Shown: positions 17,357 through 27,307 of the stretch, piece by piece
Numbering within the stretch: position 1 is the stretch's first letter
Layout of the letters: each line of letters begins with the position of its first letter
Origin: Microbacterium sp. lyk4-40-TSB-66
Lineage (GTDB): Bacteria; Actinomycetota; Actinomycetes; Actinomycetales; Microbacteriaceae
Assembly: GCF_030209475.1 (NCBI RefSeq)
Contig: NZ_JARVRW010000003.1
Span: 310,001 to 374,000 of the forward strand
DNA length: 64,000 nucleotides
Reading direction: 5' to 3'
Notes under the pieces: model-generated
The model's input: only the letters and a program-made list of their open reading frames with translations
Told to the model about the DNA's origin: nothing
Databases searched by the model: none
Translations under genes and position numbers: made by a program

Positions 17357-19294
17357 TCAGCCGATCAGGCTCGGCTGCAGGTCTCGGAGCGTGCGGTGGT
17401 GCGTCATGCGCGTGACGCCGATCGCCGCCACCAGCACGCCGCCGACCATCCACGCGCCCAGCACCAGCAGATCCGACCCGACCCGCGCGACGTCGCCGCC
17501 GTACATGACCTGGCGCATGGCATCCACGACGTATCCCATCGGCAGGACGTGATGCAGCGCCGCGAGGGGCGCCGGCAGCGTCTGCCACGGGAACGTGCCG
17601 CCGGCGGTGACGAGTTGCAGCACCATGAGCACGAGCCCGAGGAACTGTCCCACCGAGCCGAGCCAGACGTTCAGGGCGAGCACGATCGCGGCGTAGGTCG
17701 CCGACGCGAAGATCAGGATGCCGAGGGCCGCCGCCGGGTTGGCGAACGAGAACTGCAGCGCGATGGCGAGCACGGTGAACAGCCCCACCATCTGCAGCGC
17801 GCCGAGACCGGCCGGTGCGAGCCAGCCCGCCAACGTCACCCGCACGGGGGAGCGCAGCGCCGTGATCGCGCGCTTGGAGACGGGTTTGACGATGAGGAAC
17901 AGCGCGTAGATGCCGATCCAGCCGGCCAGCGCGGCGAAGAACGGCGCGAGGCCCGCGCCGTAGTTCTGCGCCGCGGTCACCGCGCTCGTGCCGACGGCGA
18001 CGGGATCGGAGATGGCCTGGGCCTGCGCCTGGCGCGTCGCGTCGTCGGCGTCCGGGATCTGCTCGACCCCCGCCGCGAGGCCGTCGCGCAGCTGCGACGC
18101 CCCGGTCGAGAGCTGGGCGATGCCGCCGTCGAGCTGCGACGCTCCGTCGCGGAGCTCCGCCGAGCCGTCGCGGAGCTGGGCGGCACCGGATGCCGCGGTG
18201 CCCGCGCCGTCGGCCAGGGCGGACGCACCATCGGCCGCAGCCGCGGCTCCGGTGGCGAGGGAAGCGCTTCCGTCCGCGACCTGGCGGGCGCCGGCGTCGA
18301 GCCGGTCGATCTGATCCACCGTGTCCTGCACGCGTCCGTTCGCCGCTGACAGGCGCTCGGCGACCGGGTCGAGGCGCGAGAGGATCTCGTCGATGCGCGC
18401 CGGGTCGAGGCCTGCGTCGGTGAGCGCCCGGGCGATGTCGTCCCGTGCCTGGGGCAGCTGGGCCGCGGCATCCCCGGCCGCCGTCCCCACCCGCCGGGCG
18501 GCTTCGTCGATGCGGTCCACTCCGCCGGCGACCTGCTGCGCGCCGTCGGCGACCTGCGCCGCGCCGTCGCTCACCTGGGCCGTGCCGTCGCGCAGCTGGT
18601 TCGCACCGGTCGACAGCTGTGCGGTGCCGTCCGCGAGCTGCGCCGAGCCGTCGGCGAGGGCGGCCGAACCGCTCGCGAGCTGTGCCGAGCCGTCTTTCGC
18701 CGTCGCCAGAGCATCGACGAGCTGCGTCGCCCCGGTCGTGGCGTCGACGAGTTTCACGCGGATCGTGTGCAGCGCGTCGAGCAGCGTGAGCCCGGCCTCG
18801 TCGGTGACCTTCTGCGCCACCGACGTCTGGATGCGGGCCACGGCCTGCGTGCCGATGGTGGAGGCGAGGTAATTGTTCGCGTCGTTGGTGCGCAGCTCGA
18901 TGTCCGCCTGGCGCGGGCTGTCGCTCGAGAGCGAGGCCACGGCATCCGTGAAGTCGGCCGGAAGGGTCACGACGAAGTCGAAGTCGCCCGCCTGCAGGCC
19001 GTCATCCGCCTGGTCGGAGGTGACCCGGTGCCACTCGAACGTGTCGCCGTCGAGCAGCTGCTCCGCCGCCTCGCCGCCGAGGTTGCGCTGCTGGCCGTTC
19101 ACCTCTGCGCCCCGGTCGTCGACGACGAGCGCCACGGGGACGCTCGAGAGGTTGCCGTAGGGGTCTTGGTTGGCCCACAGGTAGAGCCCGCCGTAGAGGA
19201 TCGGCACGGCGAGCAGGGCGACGAGGGCGATCACCGCCATGCGGGTGGAGGTGAGGCGGCGCAGTTCCGCCGCGATCATCTGGGGGATCTTCAT
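17357..19294 (-). CDS. YhgE/Pip-family ABC-2-type membrane protein
   Basis: This 645-residue protein has one N-terminal helix (about residues 17-40), a long extracytoplasmic region and about five C-terminal helices resembling an ABC-2 permease, the YhgE/Pip layout. The extracytoplasmic part contains two runs of heptad-like repeats (LADGxxQL, LRDGxxQ), about 15 units in all, predicted to form long helices. The ATG 19294 overlaps the stop of the upstream degenerate ATPase gene by 4 bp. Related proteins take part in type VII-linked or lipid/phage-receptor functions; the function here is not known. TetR, ATPase-like and YhgE genes form one operon. Confidence 0.85.
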   Translation of the reverse strand: MKIPQMIAAELRRLTSTRMAVIALVALLAVPILYGGLYLWANQDPYGNLSSVPVALVVDDRGAEVNGQQRNLGGEAAEQLLDGDTFEWHRVTSDQADDGLQAGDFDFVVTLPADFTDAVASLSSDSPRQADIELRTNDANNYLASTIGTQAVARIQTSVAQKVTDEAGLTLLDALHTIRVKLVDATTGATQLVDALATAKDGSAQLASGSAALADGSAQLADGTAQLSTGANQLRDGTAQVSDGAAQVADGAQQVAGGVDRIDEAARRVGTAAGDAAAQLPQARDDIARALTDAGLDPARIDEILSRLDPVAERLSAANGRVQDTVDQIDRLDAGARQVADGSASLATGAAAAADGASALADGAGTAASGAAQLRDGSAELRDGASQLDGGIAQLSTGASQLRDGLAAGVEQIPDADDATRQAQAQAISDPVAVGTSAVTAAQNYGAGLAPFFAALAGWIGIYALFLIVKPVSKRAITALRSPVRVTLAGWLAPAGLGALQMVGLFTVLAIALQFSFANPAAALGILIFASATYAAIVLALNVWLGSVGQFLGLVLMVLQLVTAGGTFPWQTLPAPLAALHHVLPMGYVVDAMRQVMYGGDVARVGSDLLVLGAWMVGGVLVAAIGVTRMTHHRTLRDLQPSLIG

Positions 19295-19887
19295 CGCACG
19301 ACCTCCGCGGCCTCGATGGCGGTGCGCGACGCCTGTCCGGCGATGGCGAGGACGGCGTAGCCGCGCTCCGCGAACTCCTGCGCGATCGCCCACCAGGCGA
19401 GGGGTTCTCCACCGTGGCGGTCGGGCGCGACGAGCACGAGTCCCTCGACGTCCTTTCTGAGCGCGGCCAGTTCGAGCAGCAGCCGGATGCGCACGCTCGG
19501 GTCGACGTTGCCGATGGGCAGCGCGGCGGACGCGTCGAGGCCGATGCCCTCCAGCCACCGTGCGGCGGCGAACGGGGTGGGGGCGTGACCGGCGAACATG
19601 AGTTCCTCGGCGACGACGCCGATGACCGACACGTTGGGCTCCGGCTCCGACACGACCGGTGCGTCGACGAGCGCGACGCGGCGACGGAGGCTCCGGGCGT
19701 CCACGCGGCCGTCGACGGTGACGGAACCGGAGTCGATCTTCATGCGACCGGATGCCATGAGACCGAGCACCGTGGGGCGCTGCTCGGTCTCGGCGACGAC
19801 GAGACTCGCCCGCCCGGTCTCGAACGCGGTCGTGGTCGCGGGCAGGGCGCTGCGGCCCTTCGCGACGGCGTCGACGACGACCCTCAC
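19291..19887 (-). CDS. Degenerate ABC ATPase-like protein paired with YhgE
   Basis: The 198-residue protein follows the outline of an ABC nucleotide-binding domain but lacks its catalytic residues. Where a Walker A loop should be (residues 35-47) it reads TEQRPTVLGLMASGRM, with no GxxGxGK[ST]. The SGSVTVDGR strand that follows is normal. NVDPSVRIRLLLELAAL (128-143) replaces the LSGGQ segment, and VEGLVLVAPDRHGG (147-160) replaces Walker B, without the D-E pair. It starts at GTG 19887 inside the TetR stop and ends inside the YhgE start. It is probably a non-hydrolysing structural partner of YhgE, or a relic held by the operon. The family assignment is inference. Confidence 0.65.
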   Translation of the reverse strand: MRVVVDAVAKGRSALPATTTAFETGRASLVVAETEQRPTVLGLMASGRMKIDSGSVTVDGRVDARSLRRRVALVDAPVVSEPEPNVSVIGVVAEELMFAGHAPTPFAAARWLEGIGLDASAALPIGNVDPSVRIRLLLELAALRKDVEGLVLVAPDRHGGEPLAWWAIAQEFAERGYAVLAIAGQASRTAIEAAEVVR

Positions 19888-20489
19888 GACGTCGCCAGGT
19901 CGGGGTGCTGGGCGAGCAGGCGGCGCGCCTCGGTCCAGGAGAGCCCGGCGATGCCGAGCACGGCGCAGACGGCGATCTCGCGTGCCGTGGAGCTCTCGGC
20001 ATCCACGCGGGAGACGACCGTCCGCCCGGTCTCCTCCAGCAGGCGCGACAGCGTGGGGGCGGGCAGGTCGGTGCGCAGCTCGCCGGCGTCCTGTCCGCGG
20101 CGCACGATCTGATGGATGCGGCGGCGCAGCGGAGCGAGGGCGGCGGAGGTCTCGGGCAGGTGGGCGTCGTCGAGGGCGAGGGCGGCCGCTGCCTGGACGT
20201 GGGCGGCTTCGCGCCAGAGCTCGGATGCCAGGCGCGCGAGCGCGACGCGGGAATCGGCGTCGTCGATGTCGGCGGCGATGGCGTTGAAGCGCGCGGCGCC
20301 CGCGGCGATGACCTCGCGGACGATGGCGTTGCGATCGTCGAAGTGCCCGTACAGGGCGCGTCGCGACAGGCCGGCGCGGCGGGCGATGGTGTCGATCGAC
20401 GCGCGGGGGTCGTGACCGATGGCGGCGGTGGCCGCGCTCAGGATGCCGGCGCGGTTCTCGACGGCGTCGCGGCGGGTGGATGTGCTCAC
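19884..20489 (-). CDS. TetR-family transcriptional regulator
   Basis: The 201-residue protein has a TetR helix-turn-helix at residues about 20-55 (SIDTIARRAGLSRRALYGHFDDRNAIV) and a helical ligand domain after it. I chose GTG 20489; an upstream GTG at 20519 would put the start inside the repeat element. A TACACT hexamer ends 8 nt before the chosen start. It heads the operon with the degenerate ATPase and YhgE genes, overlapping by 4 bp, and probably represses it through the adjoining repeats. The ligand is unknown. Confidence 0.87.
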   Translation of the reverse strand: MSTSTRRDAVENRAGILSAATAAIGHDPRASIDTIARRAGLSRRALYGHFDDRNAIVREVIAAGAARFNAIAADIDDADSRVALARLASELWREAAHVQAAAALALDDAHLPETSAALAPLRRRIHQIVRRGQDAGELRTDLPAPTLSRLLEETGRTVVSRVDAESSTAREIAVCAVLGIAGLSWTEARRLLAQHPDLATS

Positions 20490-20496
20490 GACGAGC

Positions 20497-20528
20497 AAGT
20501 GTACGCCTAAAGTGCACACCTATGTGCA
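20497..20528. promoter_or_regulatory. Operator of the TetR/YhgE operon with -10 element
   Basis: Two adjacent 13-bp direct repeats (AAGTGTACGCCTA at 20497-20509 and AAGTGCACACCTA at 20510-20522) overlap a palindrome TGCACA-CCTA-TGTGCA (20513-20528). The first repeat contains the minus-strand -10 TACACT (20503-20498), 8 nt before the GTG of the TetR gene. Binding would block that promoter. Confidence 0.6.
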
Positions 20529-20540
20529 AGTTCGTGGGTG

Positions 20541-21500
20541 TTACGCCCGCGGTGGATACGCCCCGTCGGCGCCGGCTGCGGTCCACGCCGCCCCGAGGGC
20601 GAACAGCGTCGGTGCGTGGTAGTGCTCCATCGCGGCGGCGATGCGGCGGCGGCCGGTACGGGCGTTGATGCCCAACTGCGACGACGCGCCCGCGAGCGTG
20701 TAGCCCTGCTGCATGAGGCGCAGGATCGACGTCCACGGCTGCGCGTCGGCGCCGACGGGAGCCGCTCGGCGCCACAGCTCGTCGAAGTAGGCGCGCACCA
20801 TGTTCGCCAGACCCTCATGACGCACCCCCAGCACGCTCGTCGGGGTGGTCTCGCCCCAGATGTACGGCAGGGCGAGGTAGTCGCCGTCGACCCAGAACCA
20901 CGCCGGGGCCTTCTCGAGCGAGCGGTACTCGAGTCCGGTCGGACCGTAGAGCGCCATGCGCTCGAGCACCACCGGATCGGTGGTCACCGACGCGGGCACG
21001 ATGATCCGCACGTTGTCGCGAGCGCTCAGCGCGGCGCCGAACCGCCGCGCCCGATCGGGGGATGCCGCCATCAGCCGGTCGACGCTGGTGAAGACGGCGA
21101 CCAGGGAGCTCGACGGGGTTCCCGAGAGCTCCCACATGAGGTCTTCTGCGGCGTAGGGGCCGTGCCGCAGCACCGTGGGGACCAGGTCGGCCGACGCTTC
21201 TCCGACCGACCAGGCGCGCAGGATCGAGGGGAGGTTCTCGAGGATCCGCTCGATGCCAGACATCGCGTCTTCGGCGGCCGCCCGCACGCGACGGGTGTGC
21301 ACGGTCACGGCGTCGTTCGCCCAGTCGGCGGGCGGCGGATAGGCGAGGACCCCGTCGACACCACCGATGAGACCACGCTCCCGCAGCCGCTCGACGGCGG
21401 CGATCACCCGCGGGGCGTCGAGGTGGGTGGTGAGGACGGCGTCGTCGACCGTCGGCGGCCGCCCACGCAGAAGAATCTGCATCAGGGTGTCGTCGTCCAT
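20541..21500 (-). CDS. Two-domain winged-HTH transcriptional regulator
   Basis: This 319-residue protein has a TrmB/MarR-like winged helix at the N-terminus (about residues 10-55) and a LuxR-like helix-turn-helix near the C-terminus (MQQGYTLAGASSQLGINARTGRRRIAAAM, about 265-295). Between them is a PLD-like/ligand-binding alpha/beta domain (VAVFTSVDRLMAASP, IIVPASVTTDP). This resembles actinobacterial regulators loosely grouped with TrmB. The ATG 21500 follows CGGAGAAAC, a good Shine-Dalgarno. The target is unknown; it lies between the TetR operon and a DMT permease gene, all on the minus strand. Confidence 0.7.
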   Translation of the reverse strand: MDDDTLMQILLRGRPPTVDDAVLTTHLDAPRVIAAVERLRERGLIGGVDGVLAYPPPADWANDAVTVHTRRVRAAAEDAMSGIERILENLPSILRAWSVGEASADLVPTVLRHGPYAAEDLMWELSGTPSSSLVAVFTSVDRLMAASPDRARRFGAALSARDNVRIIVPASVTTDPVVLERMALYGPTGLEYRSLEKAPAWFWVDGDYLALPYIWGETTPTSVLGVRHEGLANMVRAYFDELWRRAAPVGADAQPWTSILRLMQQGYTLAGASSQLGINARTGRRRIAAAMEHYHAPTLFALGAAWTAAGADGAYPPRA

Positions 21501-21712
21501 GTGTTTCTCCGAGGGGTGACCGGTCCGATTCCCATCATGGCCGGGGCGGTTTCGGGCGGTGAAGGCTTGCCCTCGCCGAAGAATTCCGGATCTCTTCCCG
21601 TTGCGCCCGGGGACGGTACGCGCGCAACGCCGAGGGTCGCCCGCGCCCAACGCGCCGGCGCGTGCGAGAGACCGGCGTCGACGCCTCTGCGCGAGGGCCC
21701 GTCGGCTCCGCG

Positions 21713-22558
21713 TCATCCCCCGACGGCGATGGTCAGGATCGCCGCCCCGGCGAGGCCGAGGCCGGCCATCTGCACACGGCCGACACGTTCCCGCACGACC
21801 CCGACCGCGAACGCCACCGTCACGGCCGGGTACAAAGAGATGACCACGCTCGCGAGCGACAGCAGGCCGGTGCGGAACGCGTAGAGCATGGCGACATTGG
21901 CGACCGCGTCGAAGACGCCGATCATGACGGCGAGCCAGAAGAGCCCCCCGCCGACCGGCTTCGCGCGGCCGAGGCGGAGCGCCGCGGAAATGATGACACC
22001 CGCTGCAACGGCCCGCGCGAAGGCCAGCGGCCAGAGGCCGCCGTCGGCGGGCATCTGACCCGTGAACACGAAGCTCAGCCCGAACAGCACGCCGGAACCC
22101 ACCGTCAACCGGGCCACCCGCGGGGTGAACCGACGAGCGTGCGTTCCGCCGGAGGCACTGCGGCTGACCAGGGGGAGGGCGATCACGGCGAGGACGATCC
22201 CCACCACCGCCAGTGCCGACGGGCGCTCGCCGAGGGTCACGCCCGCGATGACGGGGATCGCCGTGACGAGGATCGCGGCGACCGGCGACACCACGCTGAT
22301 CGGGCCGTCGGCGAGGGCGAGGTAGTACCACCAGATCGCCACGGCTGTCGCGACGCCCGACGCCCCGCCCCACAGCAGCGCCTCCGGCGACAGGCGCCCG
22401 CCCACGAAAGGCGCCGCGGCGGTGATCAGCAGCGTCGAGACAGGGTAGGTGAGGAGGATGACACGCAGGGCGTCGATGCGTCGCGAGGCGAGGGCGCCGA
22501 AGAAGTCGCTCGTGCCGTAGGCGACCGCGGAGACGAGCGCCAGGGCGATCGAGATCAT
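21713..22558 (-). CDS. DMT-superfamily (EamA) transporter
   Basis: A 281-residue protein with ten hydrophobic segments forming two EamA repeats (about residues 4-135 and 150-280). Typical features are the WWYYLALADGPISVVSPVAAI and AVANVAMLYAFRTGLLSLASVVISLYPAVTV stretches. Such proteins export or import small metabolites; the substrate is unknown. The ATG 22558 overlaps the stop of the upstream small membrane protein by 4 bp, so the two are co-translated. Confidence 0.88.
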   Translation of the reverse strand: MISIALALVSAVAYGTSDFFGALASRRIDALRVILLTYPVSTLLITAAAPFVGGRLSPEALLWGGASGVATAVAIWWYYLALADGPISVVSPVAAILVTAIPVIAGVTLGERPSALAVVGIVLAVIALPLVSRSASGGTHARRFTPRVARLTVGSGVLFGLSFVFTGQMPADGGLWPLAFARAVAAGVIISAALRLGRAKPVGGGLFWLAVMIGVFDAVANVAMLYAFRTGLLSLASVVISLYPAVTVAFAVGVVRERVGRVQMAGLGLAGAAILTIAVGG

Positions 22559-23034
22559 CCGTGATCGTCGTCGGCCCGCGCCGCCGCGGGCCGACGACGG
22601 GCGGCCAGGAGGGCGACGAGGCAGAGTGCCGCAATGGCGAGGAGGGCGAGCATGGCCCCGGTCATGAAGACGTCGACGTCGTGCCCCCACACGTCGTGGC
22701 CCACCAGGATCAGGTCGTCCCAGAAGGCGTACGCGAAGGCGGCGACCGCGAGCAGCTTGCCGAGGTGGTCCACCCAGGTGATCTCTTCGCGGTTGTGGGC
22801 GACGGCGCGCAGCACGCACCCGAATCCGGCGATCCCCAGCACGACGACCGCGAGGATGCCGACGGTGGTGTTGCGGTCCTCGTGCGCGTTCTCGTGGATC
22901 CACAGGACCGTCGGGATGGCGACCACACCGGCCATGACGACCGCGAGCACCGGGAACAGCGGATGTCCGCGGAGGAAGCGATTCGTCGTCGGTCGATCGA
23001 CGGATGCCGTGCGGACGGCGGGCTCTGAGCTCAT
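22555..23034 (-). CDS. Small multi-pass membrane protein, function unknown
   Basis: The 159-residue protein has four hydrophobic segments (about residues 25-45, 58-78, 92-110 and 120-142) and a histidine/aspartate-rich loop, DDLILVGHDVWGHDVDVFMTG, before the last. I did not recognise a family. The ATG 23034 follows GGAAAG; an upstream extension is possible but lacks a start signal. It overlaps the EamA transporter gene by 4 bp, and the two may act together. Confidence 0.7.
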   Translation of the reverse strand: MSSEPAVRTASVDRPTTNRFLRGHPLFPVLAVVMAGVVAIPTVLWIHENAHEDRNTTVGILAVVVLGIAGFGCVLRAVAHNREEITWVDHLGKLLAVAAFAYAFWDDLILVGHDVWGHDVDVFMTGAMLALLAIAALCLVALLAARRRPAAARADDDHG

Positions 23035-23084
23035 GCGGGACTTTCCGGTCGGGTCGTATGAAGTGCACACCTCGCGGGCCCCGC

Positions 23085-23136
23085 GCCGCAAGAGCCGCTA
23101 GCGGTCATGGCCGGAAGCGGACACCCTCGCACCCGT
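23085..23136. repeat. Direct repeat, copy A of a pair bracketing gntP
   Basis: About 50 bp that recurs at 24725-24776 with roughly 75-80% identity; the best-conserved core is AAGCGGACA near 23114. It lies just upstream of the small membrane protein gene. Confidence 0.55.
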
Positions 23137-23155
23137 ACGCCGTCTCGCGGAGGGG

Positions 23156-24592
23156 TCAGCCGAGCACGAACGACAGCACCAGCGTCATCCCGAGCGCGAT
23201 CACCGACGCGAGCGAGACGCCCACCGTCACCGTCTTCAACGCACCCCGCACCGTCTGGCCGAGGAAGGACTGCAGCAACCAGAACGTGTTGGAGGTCACG
23301 TGCACGCAGAAGAGCGCCCCCGCGCCGGCGGCCAGCGCGACCAGCAGGGGGTTGAGACCCATGGTCGTGGCGACGGGCGCGATGATGCCGGCCGCGGTGA
23401 TCGCCGACAGGGTGACCGAGCCGACAGCGATGTGGAGGACCGCGGCCATGGCCCACACCACCAGCAGCGGGGCGAAGGGGGTGGCCTGGAAGGAGCTCTG
23501 CAGCACGTCGCCCAGGTCGCCTTGCGCGATCACCGCGGCGAGCGACCCGCCCACGCCGGTGAGCACGAAGATCTGACCGCCGTCGTGGAAACCCTTCACC
23601 ACGGCCTTCTCGACCCGCTCCCGCCCGACGGCCGCGCGGGCGACCGCCCCGGTGAGGATCACGGCCAGAAGCAGCGCGATGACGGGGCTGCCGAGGAACT
23701 GCATCGGAGCGACCTCGATCTTCAGCACCGCGAGCACGGCCTGCGCCGCAATGAGCAGCAGTGCCACCAGCATCGGTGCGAACAGCAGCAGCAGGGGCCG
23801 CTCCCGGGTGGCCGAGGGGGCGAGAGCGGTGGATGCCGCCGGCGCGAGCGTGACGAGGGGCGCGGGCGCGGGGGCATCGGGGTCGCGGGGCAGACCGCCT
23901 ACGCCGGTCGACATGGCGCCGTCGTCGGGCACGCCTTCGGGGGTCGCCGTCTGCTGGTCGCGCTCGGGGTTCCAGAACCCGAGACGGAAGAACACGCTCA
24001 TCAACAGGATCGAGAGGGCCACCGTGGGAATCACGACCGCGAATCCGCCGAGCAGCATCTCGCCCAGCGGGACGCCGACGACACCCGCCAGGGCCACCGC
24101 GGCGAAGCCGGGCACCATCATCACGATCCCCACCTCGAGCGACACCGCGAAGGTCACGCCGATGATCCCCGTCCCGGCGGGTCCGAGGCGCGCGGCGATC
24201 CGTCGGGCGAGGGGCGCGGCGATGACGATCATCACGTCGACGAAGATCGTCTGCAGGTAGGTCGCCAGCGACAGACCGAGGGCGAACGGGATGCCGCGGC
24301 GACCGAACACCCGCATCAGGGCTTCCACGAGACGGGTGACGGCGCCCATCTCGTTGAGCATCGCGCCGATCAGCACCCCCCACGCGATGAGGAGCCCGGC
24401 ATCCATCATCACCTCGCCGAAGCCCTGCGTCATGGTCGAGACGGTGTCGAGCGGACCGAGCCCGGTGAGGAGGCCGATCGCCGCCGCACCCACGGCGAGG
24501 GCGATGACCGGGTTGATCCGCAGGCGGACGATGGCGACGACGACCGCGAGGATGACGACGGCGACGACGGTCAGGGTGTACCACCCGGGCAT
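23156..24592 (-). CDS. GntP-family permease (gluconate-type)
   Basis: The 478-residue symporter has about 12-14 hydrophobic segments and the GntP-type stretches FGEVMMDAGLLIAWG and VHVTSNTFWLLQSFLG. Family members import gluconate or similar hydroxyacids with protons. It is about 30 residues longer than usual because of an Ala/Pro-rich cytoplasmic loop (residues about 205-260). The ATG 24592 follows GAGGAGAG. The gene is bracketed by two ~50-bp direct repeats. No gluconate kinase is nearby, so the substrate is open. Confidence 0.85.
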   Translation of the reverse strand: MPGWYTLTVVAVVILAVVVAIVRLRINPVIALAVGAAAIGLLTGLGPLDTVSTMTQGFGEVMMDAGLLIAWGVLIGAMLNEMGAVTRLVEALMRVFGRRGIPFALGLSLATYLQTIFVDVMIVIAAPLARRIAARLGPAGTGIIGVTFAVSLEVGIVMMVPGFAAVALAGVVGVPLGEMLLGGFAVVIPTVALSILLMSVFFRLGFWNPERDQQTATPEGVPDDGAMSTGVGGLPRDPDAPAPAPLVTLAPAASTALAPSATRERPLLLLFAPMLVALLLIAAQAVLAVLKIEVAPMQFLGSPVIALLLAVILTGAVARAAVGRERVEKAVVKGFHDGGQIFVLTGVGGSLAAVIAQGDLGDVLQSSFQATPFAPLLVVWAMAAVLHIAVGSVTLSAITAAGIIAPVATTMGLNPLLVALAAGAGALFCVHVTSNTFWLLQSFLGQTVRGALKTVTVGVSLASVIALGMTLVLSFVLG

Positions 24593-24724
24593 GGGCTCTC
24601 CTCGATGCGTTCGGGCGGGGGCATCGATCCCGTCGGCCGGCGTGCGGGTCGGACGCGCGCGCCGGACCACAGGATGCCGTGGGCGAAGCCGTCCGGCAGC
24701 TCAGGATGACGGATTGTCCCGCGC

Positions 24725-24776
24725 GCGGCAAGGTCCCCTAGAGGCCATGTCCGCAAGCGGACAGCCTCCCGCCCTC
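24725..24776. repeat. Direct repeat, copy B, with internal palindrome
   Basis: Partner of 23085-23136. It contains TGTCCGC-AA-GCGGACA (24748-24763), which is imperfect in copy A. It lies 133 bp upstream of the gntP start. Confidence 0.55.
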
Positions 24777-24804
24777 GCGACGGTTCGCCGGCCGAGGTCG
24801 CGCG

Positions 24805-24990
24805 TGGACGAACGCCATTGCTGCGCTCGGTGTCGCTGCGCCTGGACGAACGCCATTGCTGCGCTCGGTGTCGCTGCGCGTAGAGGAACGCCGTCGCTGC
24901 GCGCGGAATCACCGTGCGTAGACGAACGCCGCTGCCGCGCACGGCATCGCTGCATAGACGAACGCCGCCGCCCGCGGGTGCGGACGGCGG
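24805..24990. repeat. 38-bp tandem repeat array, five units
   Basis: Units start at 24805, 24843, 24881, 24919 and 24955, giving periods 38, 38, 38 and 36. Each contains a version of GACGAACGCC followed by a GC-rich CTGCGC tract. The first two units are nearly identical; later ones diverge. The last unit supplies the left arm of the argG terminator hairpin. There are no unique spacers, so it is not a CRISPR array. Confidence 0.8.
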
Positions 24991-24996
24991 CGTTCG
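24959..24996 (-). terminator. argG terminator hairpin
   Basis: CGAACGCCGCCG (24959-24970) pairs perfectly with CGGCGGCGTTCG (24985-24996); the loop is 14 nt. It begins 12 bp after the argG stop codon. Confidence 0.7.
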
Positions 24997-25007
24997 GTGC
25001 GCGGAGG

Positions 25008-26531
<1,524 letters not shown>

Positions 26532-27209
26532 TCAGCCGACCGTCACGCCCGTGATCGTCACCGGGTTCGCGGGGGCGCCGTCGGGTGCGCCGCCCGCAGT
26601 GCCCGCCGCAGCGATCGACTGCACCACGGCCAGACCCTCGGGTGACATGGTGCCGAAGACGGTGTAGTTCGGCTGCAGCTTCGTGTCCTCGTAGACGAGG
26701 AAGAACTGCGAGCCGTTCGTGCCGGGGCCGGCATTGGCCATCGCCACGGTGCCCGCGGGATAGGTCTCGCCCCCGTCGAGCTCGTCGTCGAAGCGGTACC
26801 CGGGACCGCCGCGGCCGGTGCCGGTGGGGTCACCGCACTGCAGCACGAAGATGCCCGAGGTGGTGAGTCGGTGGCATTCGGTGTTCGAGAAGTACTGCTG
26901 CTGCGCGAGCGAGACGAAGCTCTCGACGGTGCACGGGGTGCGCTCGCCGTTCAGGGTCAGCGGGATGTCGCCGGCCGAGGTCTGCAGCACGGCCTGCACC
27001 TCGCCGGTCGGCTGGTCGGTGCCCTCCGCCGGGGGAGTGACGTCGACGGCGGGCTGACCCGACGCGGGGTAGGAGCACTCGCCCGAGACGGACCCTTCGC
27101 TCGGCGCGCTCGCCCCGGGGGCGGGTTCGGTGGTCGTCCCTCCCGCGCATCCGGCGAGCAGGAGCAGGGCGGAGGCGGCCAGGGCCGCGGACATCAGTCT
27201 CGTACGCAC
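26532..27209 (-). CDS. Cyclophilin-type peptidyl-prolyl isomerase lipoprotein
   Basis: A 225-residue exported foldase. Residues 1-20 are a lipoprotein signal ending in LLLLAGC, so Cys21 is probably lipid-modified. A Ser/Pro/Glu-rich linker leads to a cyclophilin domain (about 70-225) with FVLQCGDPTGTGRGGPGYRF, GTVAMANAGPGTNGSQFFL and YTVFGTM motifs. It lacks the FHRVI form of the active-site arginine loop: ECHRLTTSG is found instead. The GTG start at 27209 has no Shine-Dalgarno and lies 6 nt after TAACCT. Confidence 0.92.
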   Translation of the reverse strand: MRTRLMSAALAASALLLLAGCAGGTTTEPAPGASAPSEGSVSGECSYPASGQPAVDVTPPAEGTDQPTGEVQAVLQTSAGDIPLTLNGERTPCTVESFVSLAQQQYFSNTECHRLTTSGIFVLQCGDPTGTGRGGPGYRFDDELDGGETYPAGTVAMANAGPGTNGSQFFLVYEDTKLQPNYTVFGTMSPEGLAVVQSIAAAGTAGGAPDGAPANPVTITGVTVG

Positions 27210-27215
27210 GTGCTC

Positions 27216-27221
27216 AGGTTA
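27216..27221 (-). promoter_or_regulatory. -10 hexamer of the cyclophilin gene, leaderless spacing
   Basis: TAACCT on the minus strand, then 6 nt, then the GTG. Confidence 0.45.
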
Positions 27222-27307
27222 GGCCGTGCGTCCGGGACGAAGCCGTGAGCGGCGGGCCTCTCGGCATCCGGATGCCGCGTCGGTCGCCCCCGGTGTCACC
27301 CCGCGCG

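Larger units (their letters stand above)
24593..25007. other. Intergenic region with repeats, no gene
   Basis: This 415-bp region holds copy B of the direct repeat (24725-24776), a perfect 7+2+7 palindrome inside it (24748-24763), a 38-bp tandem array (24805-24990) and the argG terminator hairpin. Minus-strand frames here encode only repeat-driven peptides. Confidence 0.65.

Noticed and set aside
19294..20002. Extension of the YhgE gene to 881 codons
   Set aside because: The extra part is antisense-like and out of frame with the recognisable TetR and ATPase-like genes, and the 4-bp overlap at 19291-19294 is the natural junction.
23085..24776. Composite transposon around gntP
   Set aside because: The flanking repeats are direct and imperfect, with no transposase or target-site duplication.
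24805..24990. CRISPR array
   Set aside because: Units are contiguous 38-bp repeats without unique spacers and there are no cas genes.
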